This document shows, one piece after another, positions 32,501 to 40,561 of a stretch of DNA of 64,000 nt. The DNA is taken from positions 18,603-82,602 of the forward strand of contig NZ_JAGMUJ010000047.1 in assembly GCF_019049255.1 (NCBI RefSeq), in the 5' to 3' direction. A program made the position numbers and the translations under genes. Each line of letters opens with the position of its first letter. The stretch's first letter is position 1. The notes under the pieces were generated by a model, which was not told the origin of the DNA, made no database searches, and was given only the letters and a program-made list of their open reading frames with translations. Source of the stretch: Streptomyces sp. AC558_RSS880. Lineage in GTDB: Bacteria; Actinomycetota; Actinomycetes; Streptomycetales; Streptomycetaceae.

Positions 32501-33968
32501 CGCACCCGTCCGCGTACGTTTCTGTCCGTCGCCCACCGGTAACCCCCATGTGGGCCTGGTCCGCACCGCCCTGTTCAACTGGGCGTTCGCCAAGCACCAC
32601 GGCGGCACCCTGGTCTTCCGCATCGAGGACACCGACGCGGCCCGCGACTCCGAGGAGTCGTACAACCAGCTGCTGGACTCCATGCGCTGGCTCGGCTTCG
32701 ACTGGGACGAGGGCCCCGAGATCGGCGGCCCGCACGCGCCGTACCGCCAGTCGCAGCGCATGGACCTCTACAAGGACGTCGCGGCGAAGCTCCTGGACGC
32801 CGGCCACGCGTACCGCTGCTACTGCTCCCAGGAGGAGCTGGACAGCCGCCGCGAGGCCGCCCGCGCCGCCGGCAGGCCCTCCGGGTACGACGGCCACTGC
32901 CGCGAGCTGACCGACGCCCAGGTCGAGGACTACAAGGCCCAGGGCCGCGAGCCGATCGTCCGCTTCCGGATGCCCGACGAGACGATCACCTTCACCGACC
33001 TGGTCCGCGGCGAGCTGACCTTCACCCCGGAGAACGTCCCGGACTACGGCATCGTCCGCGCCAACGGGGCTCCGCTCTACACGCTGGTCAACCCGGTCGA
33101 CGACGCCCTGATGGAGATCACCCACGTCCTGCGCGGCGAGGACCTGCTCTCCTCCACCCCGCGCCAGATCGCCCTGTACAAGGCGCTGACCGAGCTGGGC
33201 ATCGCCAAGCGGACCCCCGCCTTCGGGCACCTGCCGTACGTGATGGGCGAGGGCAACAAGAAGCTCTCCAAGCGCGACCCGCAGTCGTCGCTCAACCTCT
33301 ACCGCGAGCGCGGCTTCCTCCCCGAGGGCCTGCTCAACTACCTCTCCCTGCTCGGCTGGTCGCTCTCCGCCGACCAGGACGTCTTCTCGATCGACGAGAT
33401 GGTCGCGGCCTTCGACATCGCGGACGTGCAGCCGAACCCGGCCCGCTTCGACCTGAAGAAGTGCGAGGCGATCAACGGCGACCACATCCGCATGCTGGAT
33501 GTGAAGGACTTCACGGAGCGCTGCGCCCCCTGGCTCAAGGCCCCCTTCGCCCCCTGGGCCCCGGAGGCCTTCGACGAGGCCAAGTGGCAGGCGATCGCCC
33601 CGCACGCGCAGACCCGCCTCAAGGTCCTCTCCGAGATCACGGACAACGTCGACTTCCTGTTCCTGCCGGAGCCGGTCTTCGACGAGGCGTCCTGGAACAA
33701 GGCGATGAAGGAGGGCAGCGACGCTCTGCTGCGCACCGCGCGGGAGAAGCTGGAGGCCGCCGACTGGACGTCCCCCGAGTCGCTGAAGGAGGCCGTCCTG
33801 GCCGCCGGCGAGGCCCACGGCCTCAAGCTCGGCAAGGCCCAGGCCCCGGTCCGCGTCGCCGTCACCGGCCGCACGGTCGGCCTGCCGCTCTTCGAGTCCC
33901 TGGAGGTCCTGGGCAAGGAGAAGACGCTGGCCAGGATCGACGCGGCGCTGGCGAGGCTGGCGGCGTAA
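32493..33968 (+). CDS. gltX: Glutamyl-tRNA synthetase
   Basis: Class I aminoacyl-tRNA synthetase charging tRNA-Glu, 491 residues, full length. Signature PSPTGNPHVGL (the HIGH equivalent, residues 12-22), IEDTDAARDSEES, LLSSTPRQIALYKAL, and KLSKR at about 257-261 for the KMSKS loop; a C-terminal anticodon-binding helical domain follows. The GTG at 32493 lies inside the end of the FAH gene. Streptomyces normally mischarges tRNA-Gln with this enzyme and amidates it with GatCAB. The cluster of tRNA-Glu and tRNA-Gln genes lies 1.5 kb downstream. A strong terminator follows. Confidence 0.97.
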   Translation: MASAPVRVRFCPSPTGNPHVGLVRTALFNWAFAKHHGGTLVFRIEDTDAARDSEESYNQLLDSMRWLGFDWDEGPEIGGPHAPYRQSQRMDLYKDVAAKLLDAGHAYRCYCSQEELDSRREAARAAGRPSGYDGHCRELTDAQVEDYKAQGREPIVRFRMPDETITFTDLVRGELTFTPENVPDYGIVRANGAPLYTLVNPVDDALMEITHVLRGEDLLSSTPRQIALYKALTELGIAKRTPAFGHLPYVMGEGNKKLSKRDPQSSLNLYRERGFLPEGLLNYLSLLGWSLSADQDVFSIDEMVAAFDIADVQPNPARFDLKKCEAINGDHIRMLDVKDFTERCAPWLKAPFAPWAPEAFDEAKWQAIAPHAQTRLKVLSEITDNVDFLFLPEPVFDEASWNKAMKEGSDALLRTAREKLEAADWTSPESLKEAVLAAGEAHGLKLGKAQAPVRVAVTGRTVGLPLFESLEVLGKEKTLARIDAALARLAA

Positions 33969-33986
33969 CGCACGGACGCACGCGCG

Positions 33987-34017
33987 AAGGGCGGCAGCCG
34001 GGAAGGCTGCCGCCCTT
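33987..34017 (+). terminator. Intrinsic terminator after gltX
   Basis: Thirteen-base arms (33987-33999 and 34005-34017) with a five-base loop, 18 bases after the gltX stop. The 3' arm ends in CCCTT with no real T-run, common in this genus. Confidence 0.75.
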
Positions 34018-34080
34018 GCCGTACTTCCGCACGGCCGGTGCCGACCGGCGTCGCCGCCGAGTTCTCCGCAGACGGGACAC

Positions 34081-34473
34081 ATGCGCCGTGAGGACATCGA
34101 CCCGCGCTTCTTCGGGGACAGACCGGCCTGCGACCGGGCCGTCGTCGAGCAGCCGCAGCGCCGGCTCGTGGTCGCCGGTCACGAGGCCCGGGACGACGAG
34201 GGCGGCATCGCGGCCGTGGACGACATCCGCGGTCGGATCCGGCTGACCTTCCAGCGCCCGGCCGGGACGCTGCGCGAAGCCGGGTTCGCCCTGAGCGACC
34301 TGGTCCGGATCAGGATCCTCACGGTCGACATCGAGGCCGTGACGGCCAACTACGACGTCGTGCTGAGCGTGCCGGCCGAGGCGGACTGCCGTCCGGCCGG
34401 TCTCCCGGCGGAGGTCAGGGCCCTGTCCGATCCCCGGATGCTCCTCGAGGTCGAGGGTCTCGCCGCCCGGTGA
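34081..34473 (+). CDS. RidA/YjgF/YER057c-family protein (divergent)
   Basis: 130 residues. The C-terminal half is recognisable: GTLREAGFALSDLVRIRILT, VDIEAVTANYDVVLSVP and a final MLLEVEGLAAR, the L(V/L)E(V/I)E strand of RidA proteins. The N-terminal part (RRLVVAGHEARDDEGGIAAV) replaces the usual VSGQ segment with VAGH. RidA proteins hydrolyse 2-aminoacrylate-type enamines; the catalytic Arg is not clear here, so activity is doubtful. No strong Shine-Dalgarno. It lies alone between the gltX terminator and the HAD gene. Confidence 0.6.
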   Translation: MRREDIDPRFFGDRPACDRAVVEQPQRRLVVAGHEARDDEGGIAAVDDIRGRIRLTFQRPAGTLREAGFALSDLVRIRILTVDIEAVTANYDVVLSVPAEADCRPAGLPAEVRALSDPRMLLEVEGLAAR

Positions 34474-34597
34474 CCGCCGCGCCACCCGGCCGGTTCCCCC
34501 GCGCCCACCGCTCGGGCCGCCACCCCCTCTTCGACGCTGCGTCCGTCGGGGGACAACCCCCGGGCCCTCAGCCGGGTCCGGCTGTACCGTCGGTGGC

Positions 34598-35332
34598 ATG
34601 GTGATCCGAGCAGTTGTCTGGGACGTCGACGACACGCTTTTCGACTACACCACCGCCGACCGCGAGGGCATGCGCGCCCACCTGGTGGCCGAGGGGCTGC
34701 TCGCCGGGTACGGGTCGGCCGAGGAGGCCCTCGTGCGCTGGCGCGAGGTCACCGAGCGGCAGTGGGCGCGGTTCGCCGCGCGGGAGGTGGACTTCGAGAC
34801 GCAGCGGCGCGACCGCACCCGGGTCTTCCTGGGCCGCCCGGAGCTGACGGACGCCGAGGCCGACGACTGGTTCCGGCGGTACGTCACGCACTACGAGTCC
34901 GCCTGGAGCCTCTTCCCGGACGTGCTGCCCGTCCTGGACGCCCTCGCCACCAGCCACCGGCATGCCGTGCTCTCCAACTCCAGCCTCCACGTCCAGGACC
35001 GCAAGCTGCGCGTCCTCGGCGTCCACGACCGTTTCGAGGCCATCCTGTGCGCCGCCGAGCTGGGCGTCTCCAAGCCCGAGGCCGGCGCGTTCCTCGCCGC
35101 CTGTGACGCGCTGGCGCTGCCCCCGGACCAGGTGGCGTACGTCGGTGACCACCCGGAGATCGACGGCCGGGGCGCCGCGGAGGCCGGGCTGCTGTCGGTG
35201 TGGATCGACCGGGGCGGTGCCTGCGCGACGGTCGAGCCGCCGGTGGGACCACGTCGTATCGCCTCCCTCGCCGAACTCCCCGTGGTGCTCGCCGCCGATA
35301 CTCGTTTTGGAGCCCCGTCCACCTTCGGGTAA
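34598..35332 (+). CDS. HAD-superfamily hydrolase
   Basis: 244 residues. All four HAD motifs are visible: I, VWDVDDTLFDY with nucleophile Asp9 and Asp11; II, VLSNSS; III, Lys in GVSKPEAGAF; IV, YVGDHPEIDGRGAAEAG. An alpha-helical C1 cap (residues ~20-95) places it with phosphoglycolate phosphatase/haloacid dehalogenase-like enzymes. Asp as second acidic residue favours a phosphatase. Substrate unknown. The -35 and -10 of the following tRNA cluster overlap its last codons. Confidence 0.85.
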   Translation: MVIRAVVWDVDDTLFDYTTADREGMRAHLVAEGLLAGYGSAEEALVRWREVTERQWARFAAREVDFETQRRDRTRVFLGRPELTDAEADDWFRRYVTHYESAWSLFPDVLPVLDALATSHRHAVLSNSSLHVQDRKLRVLGVHDRFEAILCAAELGVSKPEAGAFLAACDALALPPDQVAYVGDHPEIDGRGAAEAGLLSVWIDRGGACATVEPPVGPRRIASLAELPVVLAADTRFGAPSTFG

Positions 35333-35335
35333 TGT
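35307..35335 (+). promoter_or_regulatory. Promoter of the tRNA cluster
   Basis: TTGGAG (35307-35312) and TAATGT (35330-35335) with an ideal 17-base spacer lie over the end and stop codon of the HAD gene. Transcription would start about 80 bases before the first tRNA. Confidence 0.6.
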
Positions 35336-35423
35336 TCTTCCTGCGCCGAGGGGAGCGGGCCGGAAGGCCGGAACCCCCAAGCGCCAAACTAGAACAAGAA
35401 CCCCTCAGGGGCTTGCGTTCCAG

Positions 35424-35495
35424 TGGCCTATGGTGTAATTGGCAGCACGACTGATTCTGGTTCAGTTAGTCTTGGTTCGAGTCCAGGTAGGCCAG
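35424..35495 (+). tRNA. tRNA-Gln (CTG)
   Basis: Seven-base-pair acceptor TGGCCTA/TAGGCCA, anticodon loop TTCTGGT giving CTG, T arm CTTGGTTCGAGTCCAGG, discriminator G. CCA is not encoded. Confidence 0.95.
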
Positions 35496-35534
35496 CTCGC
35501 AGAGCTCATCTGCACCCGCGGATCTCATCCGCAA

Positions 35535-35607
35535 GCCCCCGTTGTGTAGCGGCCTAGCACGCTGCCCTCTCAAGGCAGTAGCGCCGGTTCGAATCCGGTC
35601 GGGGGTA
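35535..35607 (+). tRNA. tRNA-Glu (CTC)
   Basis: Acceptor GCCCCCG/CGGGGGT, anticodon loop CTCTCAA giving CTC, T arm GCCGGTTCGAATCCGGT, discriminator A. This copy has TGCC/GGCA in the anticodon stem where the two others have CGCC/GGCG, a compensated change. Confidence 0.95.
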
Positions 35608-35636
35608 CTGGTTCCGATCATCTCGGGACTGCTAGG

Positions 35637-35709
35637 GCCCCCGTTGTGTAGCGGCCTAGCACGCCGCCCTCTCAAGGCGGTAGCGCCGGTTCGAATCCGG
35701 TCGGGGGTA
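35637..35709 (+). tRNA. tRNA-Glu (CTC), second copy
   Basis: Same cloverleaf as the preceding tRNA-Glu, with a C-G instead of T-A pair in the anticodon stem; identical to the third copy. Confidence 0.95.
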
Positions 35710-35730
35710 CTGACTGGTCTAAACCATCAT

Positions 35731-35802
35731 TGGTCTATGGTGTAATTGGCAGCACGACTGATTCTGGTTCAGTTAGTCTTGGTTCGAGTCCAGGTAGACC
35801 AG
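35731..35802 (+). tRNA. tRNA-Gln (CTG), second copy
   Basis: Acceptor TGGTCTA/TAGACCA, a compensated change from the first copy (C-G to T-A at the fourth pair); otherwise the same sequence, anticodon CTG. Confidence 0.95.
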
Positions 35803-35829
35803 CAGGATCTGCGGCAACGTATGATCCAC

Positions 35830-35902
35830 GCCCCCGTTGTGTAGCGGCCTAGCACGCCGCCCTCTCAAGGCGGTAGCGCCGGTTCGAATCCGGTCGGGGG
35901 TA
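35830..35902 (+). tRNA. tRNA-Glu (CTC), third copy
   Basis: Identical in sequence to the second tRNA-Glu copy. Last member of the cluster, followed six bases later by a terminator. Confidence 0.95.
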
Positions 35903-35908
35903 CACAGT

Positions 35909-35938
35909 GAAGGCCCTCCACCTCGGTGGAGGGCCTTC
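35909..35938 (+). terminator. Intrinsic terminator after the tRNA cluster
   Basis: A perfect 14-bp stem (35909-35922 with 35925-35938) closed by two unpaired bases. It also faces the convergent ndgR gene 95 bp further on. Confidence 0.85.
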
Positions 35939-36032
35939 GGCGTTCCGGAACGGGACCGTACCCGGAAACCGGAGGAAGAGCCCGCCGCGGCGTTGGGGCG
36001 GGCCCGTTCCCACGGGGCGGTACGGACGGGTT

Positions 36033-36746
36033 TCAGGAGCGGCGCAGTGCCTCGGAGAGGCGGCCGGCGGCATCGATGACGGCCTGGGCGTGCATCCGGC
36101 CCGGGTGGCGGGACAGGCGCTCGATGGGGCCGGAGACCGAGACGGCGGCCACCACACGGTTCGACGGCCCGCGCACCGGCGCGGAGACGGACGCCACGCC
36201 CGGCTCGCGCTCACCGATCGACTGGGCCCAGCCCCGGCGACGTACGCCCGAGAGGGCCGTCGCCGTGAACCGGGCGCCCTGCAGGCCCCGGTGCAGCCGC
36301 TCCGGCTCCTCCCAGGCCATCAGGATCTGCGCCGAGGAGCCGGCCTTCATCGTGAGCGTGGAGCCCACCGGCACCGTGTCCCGCAGGCCCGAGAGGCGCT
36401 CCGCCGCGGCGACGCAGATGCGCATGTCGCCCTGGCGGCGGTAGAGCTGGGCGCTCTCGCCGGTCACGTCGCGCAGGTGCGTGAGCACCGGGCCCGCCGT
36501 GGCGAGCAGCCGGTCCTCGCCCGCCGCCGCGGCCAGTTCGGCCAGGCGCGGGCCGAGAATGAAACGGCCCTGCATGTCGCGCGCCACCATACGGTGGTGT
36601 TCCAGCGCCACGGCCAGGCGGTGGGCCGTGGGTCGTGCCAGTCCGGTGGCCCCGACCAACCCCGCGAGGGTGGCCGGACCGGACTCCAGAGCGCTCAGGA
36701 CGAGGGCCGCCTTGTCCAGAACGCCGACGCCGCTACTGTTGTCCAT
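36033..36746 (-). CDS. ndgR: IclR-family regulator NdgR
   Basis: 237 residues: an N-terminal winged helix-turn-helix (residues ~5-70: VLDKAALVLSALESGPATLA, LVGATGLARPTAHRLAVALE) and the IclR effector domain (from ~85, with DMRICVAAAERLSGLRDTVP, GSTLTMKAGSSAQILMAWEE, ASVSAPVRGPSNRVVAAVSV). Divergent position from leuC is the hallmark of NdgR (AreB in some species), known to control leuCD and other amino acid genes in Streptomyces and to influence antibiotic production. An inverted repeat in the shared 195-bp gap is the likely operator. Confidence 0.93.
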   Translation of the reverse strand: MDNSSGVGVLDKAALVLSALESGPATLAGLVGATGLARPTAHRLAVALEHHRMVARDMQGRFILGPRLAELAAAAGEDRLLATAGPVLTHLRDVTGESAQLYRRQGDMRICVAAAERLSGLRDTVPVGSTLTMKAGSSAQILMAWEEPERLHRGLQGARFTATALSGVRRRGWAQSIGEREPGVASVSAPVRGPSNRVVAAVSVSGPIERLSRHPGRMHAQAVIDAAGRLSEALRRS

Positions 36747-36754
36747 GCAACGAT

Positions 36755-36783
36755 ACTTGCGTCTCACTCTGTGAAACGCAAGT
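36755..36783. promoter_or_regulatory. Candidate NdgR operator in the ndgR-leuC gap
   Basis: ACTTGCGT (36755-36762) and ACGCAAGT (36776-36783) form a perfect 8-bp inverted repeat with a 13-base spacer, starting nine bases upstream of the ndgR ATG. Position and symmetry fit an IclR-type operator that represses ndgR and controls leuCD. Confidence 0.6.
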
Positions 36784-36941
36784 TCAATTTTCGGTGGAAC
36801 CCGCCACCCTGGAAGCACGGAAGCAACGCGGCCCGTGGACCACCGGGCCTGGCGGCGGACGCCCGGAAGCAGGGGTGCGGGCGCCGTCTCCCCACAGATC
36901 TAGTTGGGCCGGCGCACCACCTGCCGGCCGGAGGGACAGCG

Positions 36942-38366
36942 ATGGGTAGGACACTCGCGGAGAAGGTCTGGGACGACCACGTCGTCCGGCGCGCCGAGGG
37001 CGAGCCCGACCTCCTCTTCATCGATCTGCACCTGCTGCACGAGGTGACCAGCCCGCAGGCCTTCGACGGCCTGCGCAAGAGCGGCCGCCGGGTGCGCCGT
37101 CTCGACCTCACCATCGCGACCGAGGACCACAACACCCCGACCCTCGACATCGACAAGCCGATCGCCGACCCGGTCTCCCGGATCCAGCTCGAGACGCTGC
37201 GCAAGAACGCCGCCGAGTTCGGCGTCCGGCTGCATTCGCTGGGCGACGTCGAGCAGGGCGTCGTGCACGTCGTGGGCCCGCAGCTGGGTCTGACCCAGCC
37301 CGGCATGACCGTCGTCTGCGGCGACTCGCACACCTCCACGCACGGCGCCTTCGGCGGACTCGCCTTCGGCATCGGCACCTCCCAGGTCGAGCACGTCCTG
37401 GCCACCCAGACGCTGCCCATGGCCCGTCCGAAGACCATGGCGATCACCGTCAACGGCGAACTGCCCGAGGGCGTCACGGCCAAGGACCTGATCCTGGCGA
37501 TCATCGCGAGGATCGGTACCGGCGGCGGCCAGGGATACGTCCTGGAGTACCGCGGCGAGGCCATCGAGAAGCTCTCGATGGAGGCCCGGATGACCATCTG
37601 CAACATGTCGATCGAGGCCGGCGCCCGCGCGGGCATGATCGCTCCCGACGAGACGACGTTCGCCTACCTCGAGGGCCGTCCGCACGCCCCGAAGGGCGAG
37701 GACTGGGACGCGGCCGTCGCCTACTGGAAGACGCTGAAGTCCGACGAGGACGCCGAGTTCGACGCCGAGGTCGTCATCGAGGCCGCCGAACTGTCGCCGT
37801 TCGTCACCTGGGGCACCAACCCGGGCCAGGGCGCCCCGCTTTCGGCGTCCGTCCCCGACCCGGCTTCGTACGAGGACGCCTCGGAGCGGCTCGCCGCCGA
37901 AAAGGCCCTGGAGTACATGGGGTTGGAGGCCGGCCAGGCGCTGCGCTCCATCAACGTGGACACCGTCTTCGTAGGTTCCTGCACCAACGGCCGCATCGAG
38001 GACCTGCGCGCCGTCGCGGACATCATCAAGGGCCGCAAAGTCGCCGACGGCGTGCGGATGCTGGTCGTCCCCGGCTCCGCGCGGGTGGGCCTGCAGGCCG
38101 TCTCCGAGGGTCTGGACGTGGTCTTCAAGGAGGCCGGCGCCGAGTGGCGGCACGCGGGCTGCTCGATGTGCCTGGGCATGAACCCCGACCAGCTCGCCCC
38201 CGGTGAGCGCTCCGCCTCCACCTCCAACCGCAACTTCGAGGGCCGGCAGGGCAAGGGCGGCCGCACCCACCTGGTGTCCCCGCAGGTCGCCGCCGCCACC
38301 GCGGTCCTCGGTCACCTGGCCTCCCCGGCCGACCTCGCCGCCGCCCCCACGCCCGCTGGAGTCTGA
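36942..38366 (+). CDS. leuC: 3-isopropylmalate dehydratase large subunit
   Basis: Aconitase-family [4Fe-4S] subunit; with LeuD it isomerises 2- to 3-isopropylmalate in leucine synthesis and, in the same way, citramalate to methylmalate. 474 residues. Seen: VVCGDSHTSTHGAFGGLAFG, and the cluster ligands Cys347 in FVGSCTNGRIEDL and Cys407/Cys410 in GCSMCLGMNPD; SASTSNRNFEGRQGKGGRTH near the end. The ATG at 36942 has GGAGGGA upstream; the frame is open far to the left but that part overlaps ndgR and the tRNA terminator. LeuD follows six bases later. Confidence 0.97.
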   Translation: MGRTLAEKVWDDHVVRRAEGEPDLLFIDLHLLHEVTSPQAFDGLRKSGRRVRRLDLTIATEDHNTPTLDIDKPIADPVSRIQLETLRKNAAEFGVRLHSLGDVEQGVVHVVGPQLGLTQPGMTVVCGDSHTSTHGAFGGLAFGIGTSQVEHVLATQTLPMARPKTMAITVNGELPEGVTAKDLILAIIARIGTGGGQGYVLEYRGEAIEKLSMEARMTICNMSIEAGARAGMIAPDETTFAYLEGRPHAPKGEDWDAAVAYWKTLKSDEDAEFDAEVVIEAAELSPFVTWGTNPGQGAPLSASVPDPASYEDASERLAAEKALEYMGLEAGQALRSINVDTVFVGSCTNGRIEDLRAVADIIKGRKVADGVRMLVVPGSARVGLQAVSEGLDVVFKEAGAEWRHAGCSMCLGMNPDQLAPGERSASTSNRNFEGRQGKGGRTHLVSPQVAAATAVLGHLASPADLAAAPTPAGV

Positions 38367-38372
38367 TCAGCC

Positions 38373-38966
38373 ATGGAAGCATTCACCACCCACACCGGCC
38401 GGGCCGTCCCGCTGCGCCGCAGCAACGTCGACACCGACCAGATCATCCCCGCCCACTGGCTCAAGAAGGTGACCAGGGACGGGTTCGAGGACGGGCTGTT
38501 CGAGGCCTGGCGCAAGGACCCGTCCTTCGTCCTCAACCAGCCCGAGCGCGCGGGCGCGACCGTGCTGGTCGCCGGCCCCGACTTCGGCACCGGCTCCTCC
38601 CGTGAGCACGCCGTCTGGGCGCTGCAGAACTACGGCTTCAAGACCGTGATCTCCTCCCGCTTCGCCGACATCTTCCGCGGCAACTCGCTGAAGAACGGCC
38701 TGCTGACGGTGGTCATCGACCAGAAGACCGTGGACGCGCTGTGGGAGCTCACCGAAGCCGACCCCACCGCCGAGATCACCGTCGACCTCCAGACCCGCGA
38801 GGTGCGCGCCGAGGGCGTCACCGCCTCCTTCGAGCTCGACGAGAACTCCCGCTGGCGGCTGCTGAACGGGCTCGACGACATCTCCATCACGCTGCAGAAC
38901 GAGGCGGACATCGCCGCGTACGAGGCGAAGCGCCCGTCGTTCAAGCCGAGGACGCTCACGGCCTGA
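38373..38966 (+). CDS. leuD: 3-isopropylmalate dehydratase small subunit
   Basis: 197-residue swivelling domain partner of LeuC. Motifs: GRAVPLRRSNVDTDQIIPAH at the N terminus, GPDFGTGSSREHAVWALQNY with the substrate-binding GSSREHA, and VISSRFADIFRGNSLKNGLL. Six bases separate it from leuC, so the pair is one operon. A terminator lies about 60 bases downstream. Confidence 0.97.
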   Translation: MEAFTTHTGRAVPLRRSNVDTDQIIPAHWLKKVTRDGFEDGLFEAWRKDPSFVLNQPERAGATVLVAGPDFGTGSSREHAVWALQNYGFKTVISSRFADIFRGNSLKNGLLTVVIDQKTVDALWELTEADPTAEITVDLQTREVRAEGVTASFELDENSRWRLLNGLDDISITLQNEADIAAYEAKRPSFKPRTLTA

Positions 38967-39023
38967 CCCCCACCCCGGCCGAAGTCCTCGCCAGAGGCCG
39001 ACTTTCGGCCACCGGATCACCCC

Positions 39024-39060
39024 GCCCGTACCCCCGATCACCTCGATCGGGGGTACGGGC
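39024..39060 (+). terminator. Intrinsic terminator after leuCD
   Basis: A perfect 16-bp stem (39024-39039 with 39045-39060) and a five-base loop, 57 bases after the leuD stop. Confidence 0.75.
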
Positions 39061-39243
39061 GCGTCTGCACCCGTTCGGTCCCGCGTGCCCTCTTGAGGGC
39101 CCTCAACTCGCCGCGTTATGAAGGTGGTTGTCGGGGTACACGTGTCACGTGCCCGTGATCTTCGCGTGTGTCCGGACGGCTGCCCGAGGCGGCAGTTGCC
39201 CCCTGGGCAGGCGACAACTCGCCCCAGATGGCACAATCTGTGC

Positions 39244-39474
39244 ATGGAACACGACGGCCAACTCCAGCTCTATGCGGCGGTCGCGGTCCGGCTCAAGGAA
39301 GCGCACGCAAAGGTGCGCGCACTGCAAGTCCCGGAGGGCGTACGGATGGCGCTGACCCGGAAGCTGCTGGTCATTACGGCCGCGGCCAAACACGATCTTG
39401 CCGGTGCGGCAAGGCGTCTGGAGCGGTTCACCGAGGACCTCGACGAGGGTCGATTCCCCGAAGAGGAACGCTGA
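39244..39474 (+). CDS. Small conserved hypothetical protein
   Basis: 76 residues, MEHDGQLQLYAAVAVRLKEA, then HAKVRALQVPEGVRMALTRK, ending DEGRFPEEER. Predicted largely helical and charged; no membrane segment. CACAAT (39232-39237) ends six bases before the ATG and there is no Shine-Dalgarno, so translation is probably leaderless. It lies between leuD and hupS, with its own promoter. I recognise no family; the position suggests a conserved streptomycete gene. Confidence 0.65.
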   Translation: MEHDGQLQLYAAVAVRLKEAHAKVRALQVPEGVRMALTRKLLVITAAAKHDLAGAARRLERFTEDLDEGRFPEEER

Positions 39475-39530
39475 ACCAGTCGAGACGGCCGAGTTCGTTG
39501 CGGCACAAGGGTGATTAGCCCGTTTCGTGT

Positions 39531-39559
39531 TTGATTTGCGGTATATATCTGCCTAACGT
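39531..39559 (+). promoter_or_regulatory. hupS promoter
   Basis: TTGATT (39531-39536) and TAACGT (39554-39559) with a 17-base, unusually AT-rich spacer (GTATATATC). It starts 57 bases after the preceding stop and about 50 bases before the hupS GTG. Confidence 0.6.
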
Positions 39560-39610
39560 GCGAAAAAGCTTGAACACATTCGTTCTGGCGATGTCTCCGA
39601 AGGGGAAGAC

Positions 39611-40249
39611 GTGAACAAGGCGCAGCTCGTAGAAGCGATTGCCGACAAGGTGGGCGGCCGCCAGCAGGCCGCCGATGCCGTCGACCACGTACTGGACGCC
39701 ATCGTCCGCGCGGTCGTCTCGGGTGAGCGGGTTTCGGTCACCGGCTTCGGTTCGTTCGAGAAGGTCGACCGCCCGGCCCGTTACGCCCGTAACCCTCAGA
39801 CGGGCGAGCGGGTTCGGGTCAAGAAGACCTCCGTTCCGCGCTTCCGCGCGGGGCAGGGTTTCAAGGACCTGGTGAGCGGCTCGAAGAAGCTGCCGCGCGG
39901 TGGTGAGGTCTCGGTCAAGAAGGCGCCCAAGGGCAGCCTGAGCGGGGGCGCCGCGGCCACGGTCAAGAAGGCCGCCGCGAAGAAGACGACGGCGAAGAAG
40001 GCCGCCACCGCGAAGACGGCGGCGAAGAAGGCCCCGGCGAAGAAGGCCACCACCAAGACGGCGGCGGCCAAGAAGACCACGGCCAAGAAGGCGCCCGCCA
40101 AGACCGCGGCGACGGCGAAGACGACCGCCGCGAAGAAGACGACCGCCAAGAAGGCCCCGGCGAAGAAGGCGACGGCCACGAAGGCGCCCGCCAAGAAGTC
40201 GACCGCGCGCAAGACCACCGCCAAGAAGACCACCGCCCGCAAGAAGTAG
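39611..40249 (+). CDS. hupS: HU-family nucleoid protein with Lys/Ala-rich tail, HupS
   Basis: 212 residues. Residues 1-~95 are a bacterial HU domain (NKAQLVEAIADKVGGRQQAA, GSFEKVDRPARYARNPQTGE, VPRFRAGQGFKDLV). The remaining ~115 residues are a histone H1-like tail built of AKKTTAKKAPAK-type units. This two-domain form is found in actinobacteria. In S. coelicolor HupS is the sporulation-associated HU paralogue that compacts spore nucleoids. The GTG start has GAAGGGGAAG upstream. The tail-coding DNA is a degenerate repeat of AAGAAG/GCC units and may vary in length between strains. Confidence 0.95.
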   Translation: MNKAQLVEAIADKVGGRQQAADAVDHVLDAIVRAVVSGERVSVTGFGSFEKVDRPARYARNPQTGERVRVKKTSVPRFRAGQGFKDLVSGSKKLPRGGEVSVKKAPKGSLSGGAAATVKKAAAKKTTAKKAATAKTAAKKAPAKKATTKTAAAKKTTAKKAPAKTAATAKTTAAKKTTAKKAPAKKATATKAPAKKSTARKTTAKKTTARKK

Positions 40250-40290
40250 CGGGCCGGGGCCCCTCCCTTCGGGAAAGCGGTACTCACGCG

Positions 40291-40322
40291 CCGGGCCGGA
40301 CTCCCTCGGGAGCCCGGCCCGC
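40291..40322. terminator. Hairpin between convergent hupS and the small minus-strand gene
   Basis: GCCGGG (40291-40296) pairs with CCCGGC (40314-40319) outside an inner CTCCC/GGGAG stem, with a small bulge. It sits in the 99-bp convergent gap and could serve both directions. Confidence 0.45.
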
Positions 40323-40348
40323 GGTGTGTGCGGGGGCGCCCCGGGCGG

Positions 40349-40552
40349 TCAGAACGTCTGGAGCGTCACCAGCGTGATCCGCCGGGCCACGCCCTCGCCC
40401 TCGGTCTCGATGCGCACCCGCTGCCCGGGACGCAGCAGCAGCAGGCCCCCCGCGTCGAACGCCGGGGCGTCGAAGGGCACCGGCGTGCCGTCGTCCAGGA
40501 GCACCTGGCCGCTGCGGCTGTCGGGGTCGTAGGTGTACGCGGTGGCCTGCAT
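40349..40552 (-). CDS. Small hypothetical protein (OB-like)
   Basis: 67 residues, MQATAYTYDPDSRSGQVLLD, then DGTPVPFDAPAFDAGGLLLL, ending ARRITLVTLQTF. The alternation DDGTPVPFDAPAF...LRPGQRVRIE resembles the small beta-barrel, cold-shock-like proteins found beside cofC in streptomycetes. I cannot assign a function. It starts nine bases after the cofC stop on the same strand, so the two are probably co-transcribed. Confidence 0.65.
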   Translation of the reverse strand: MQATAYTYDPDSRSGQVLLDDGTPVPFDAPAFDAGGLLLLRPGQRVRIETEGEGVARRITLVTLQTF

Positions 40553-40561
40553 GCCGGCAGC

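Noticed and set aside
35424..35902. Direct repeats about 100 bp apart resembling a CRISPR array
   Set aside because: The repeats are complete tRNA-Glu and tRNA-Gln genes with correct cloverleaf pairing.
35907..36941. N-terminal extension of LeuC
   Set aside because: It is antisense to ndgR and crosses the tRNA terminator. The ATG at 36942 with GGAGGGA gives the normal LeuC start.
39958..40249. Repetitive AAG/GCC-rich DNA that could be a simple-sequence repeat
   Set aside because: It is the coding sequence of the lysine/alanine-rich HupS tail, a known feature of the family.
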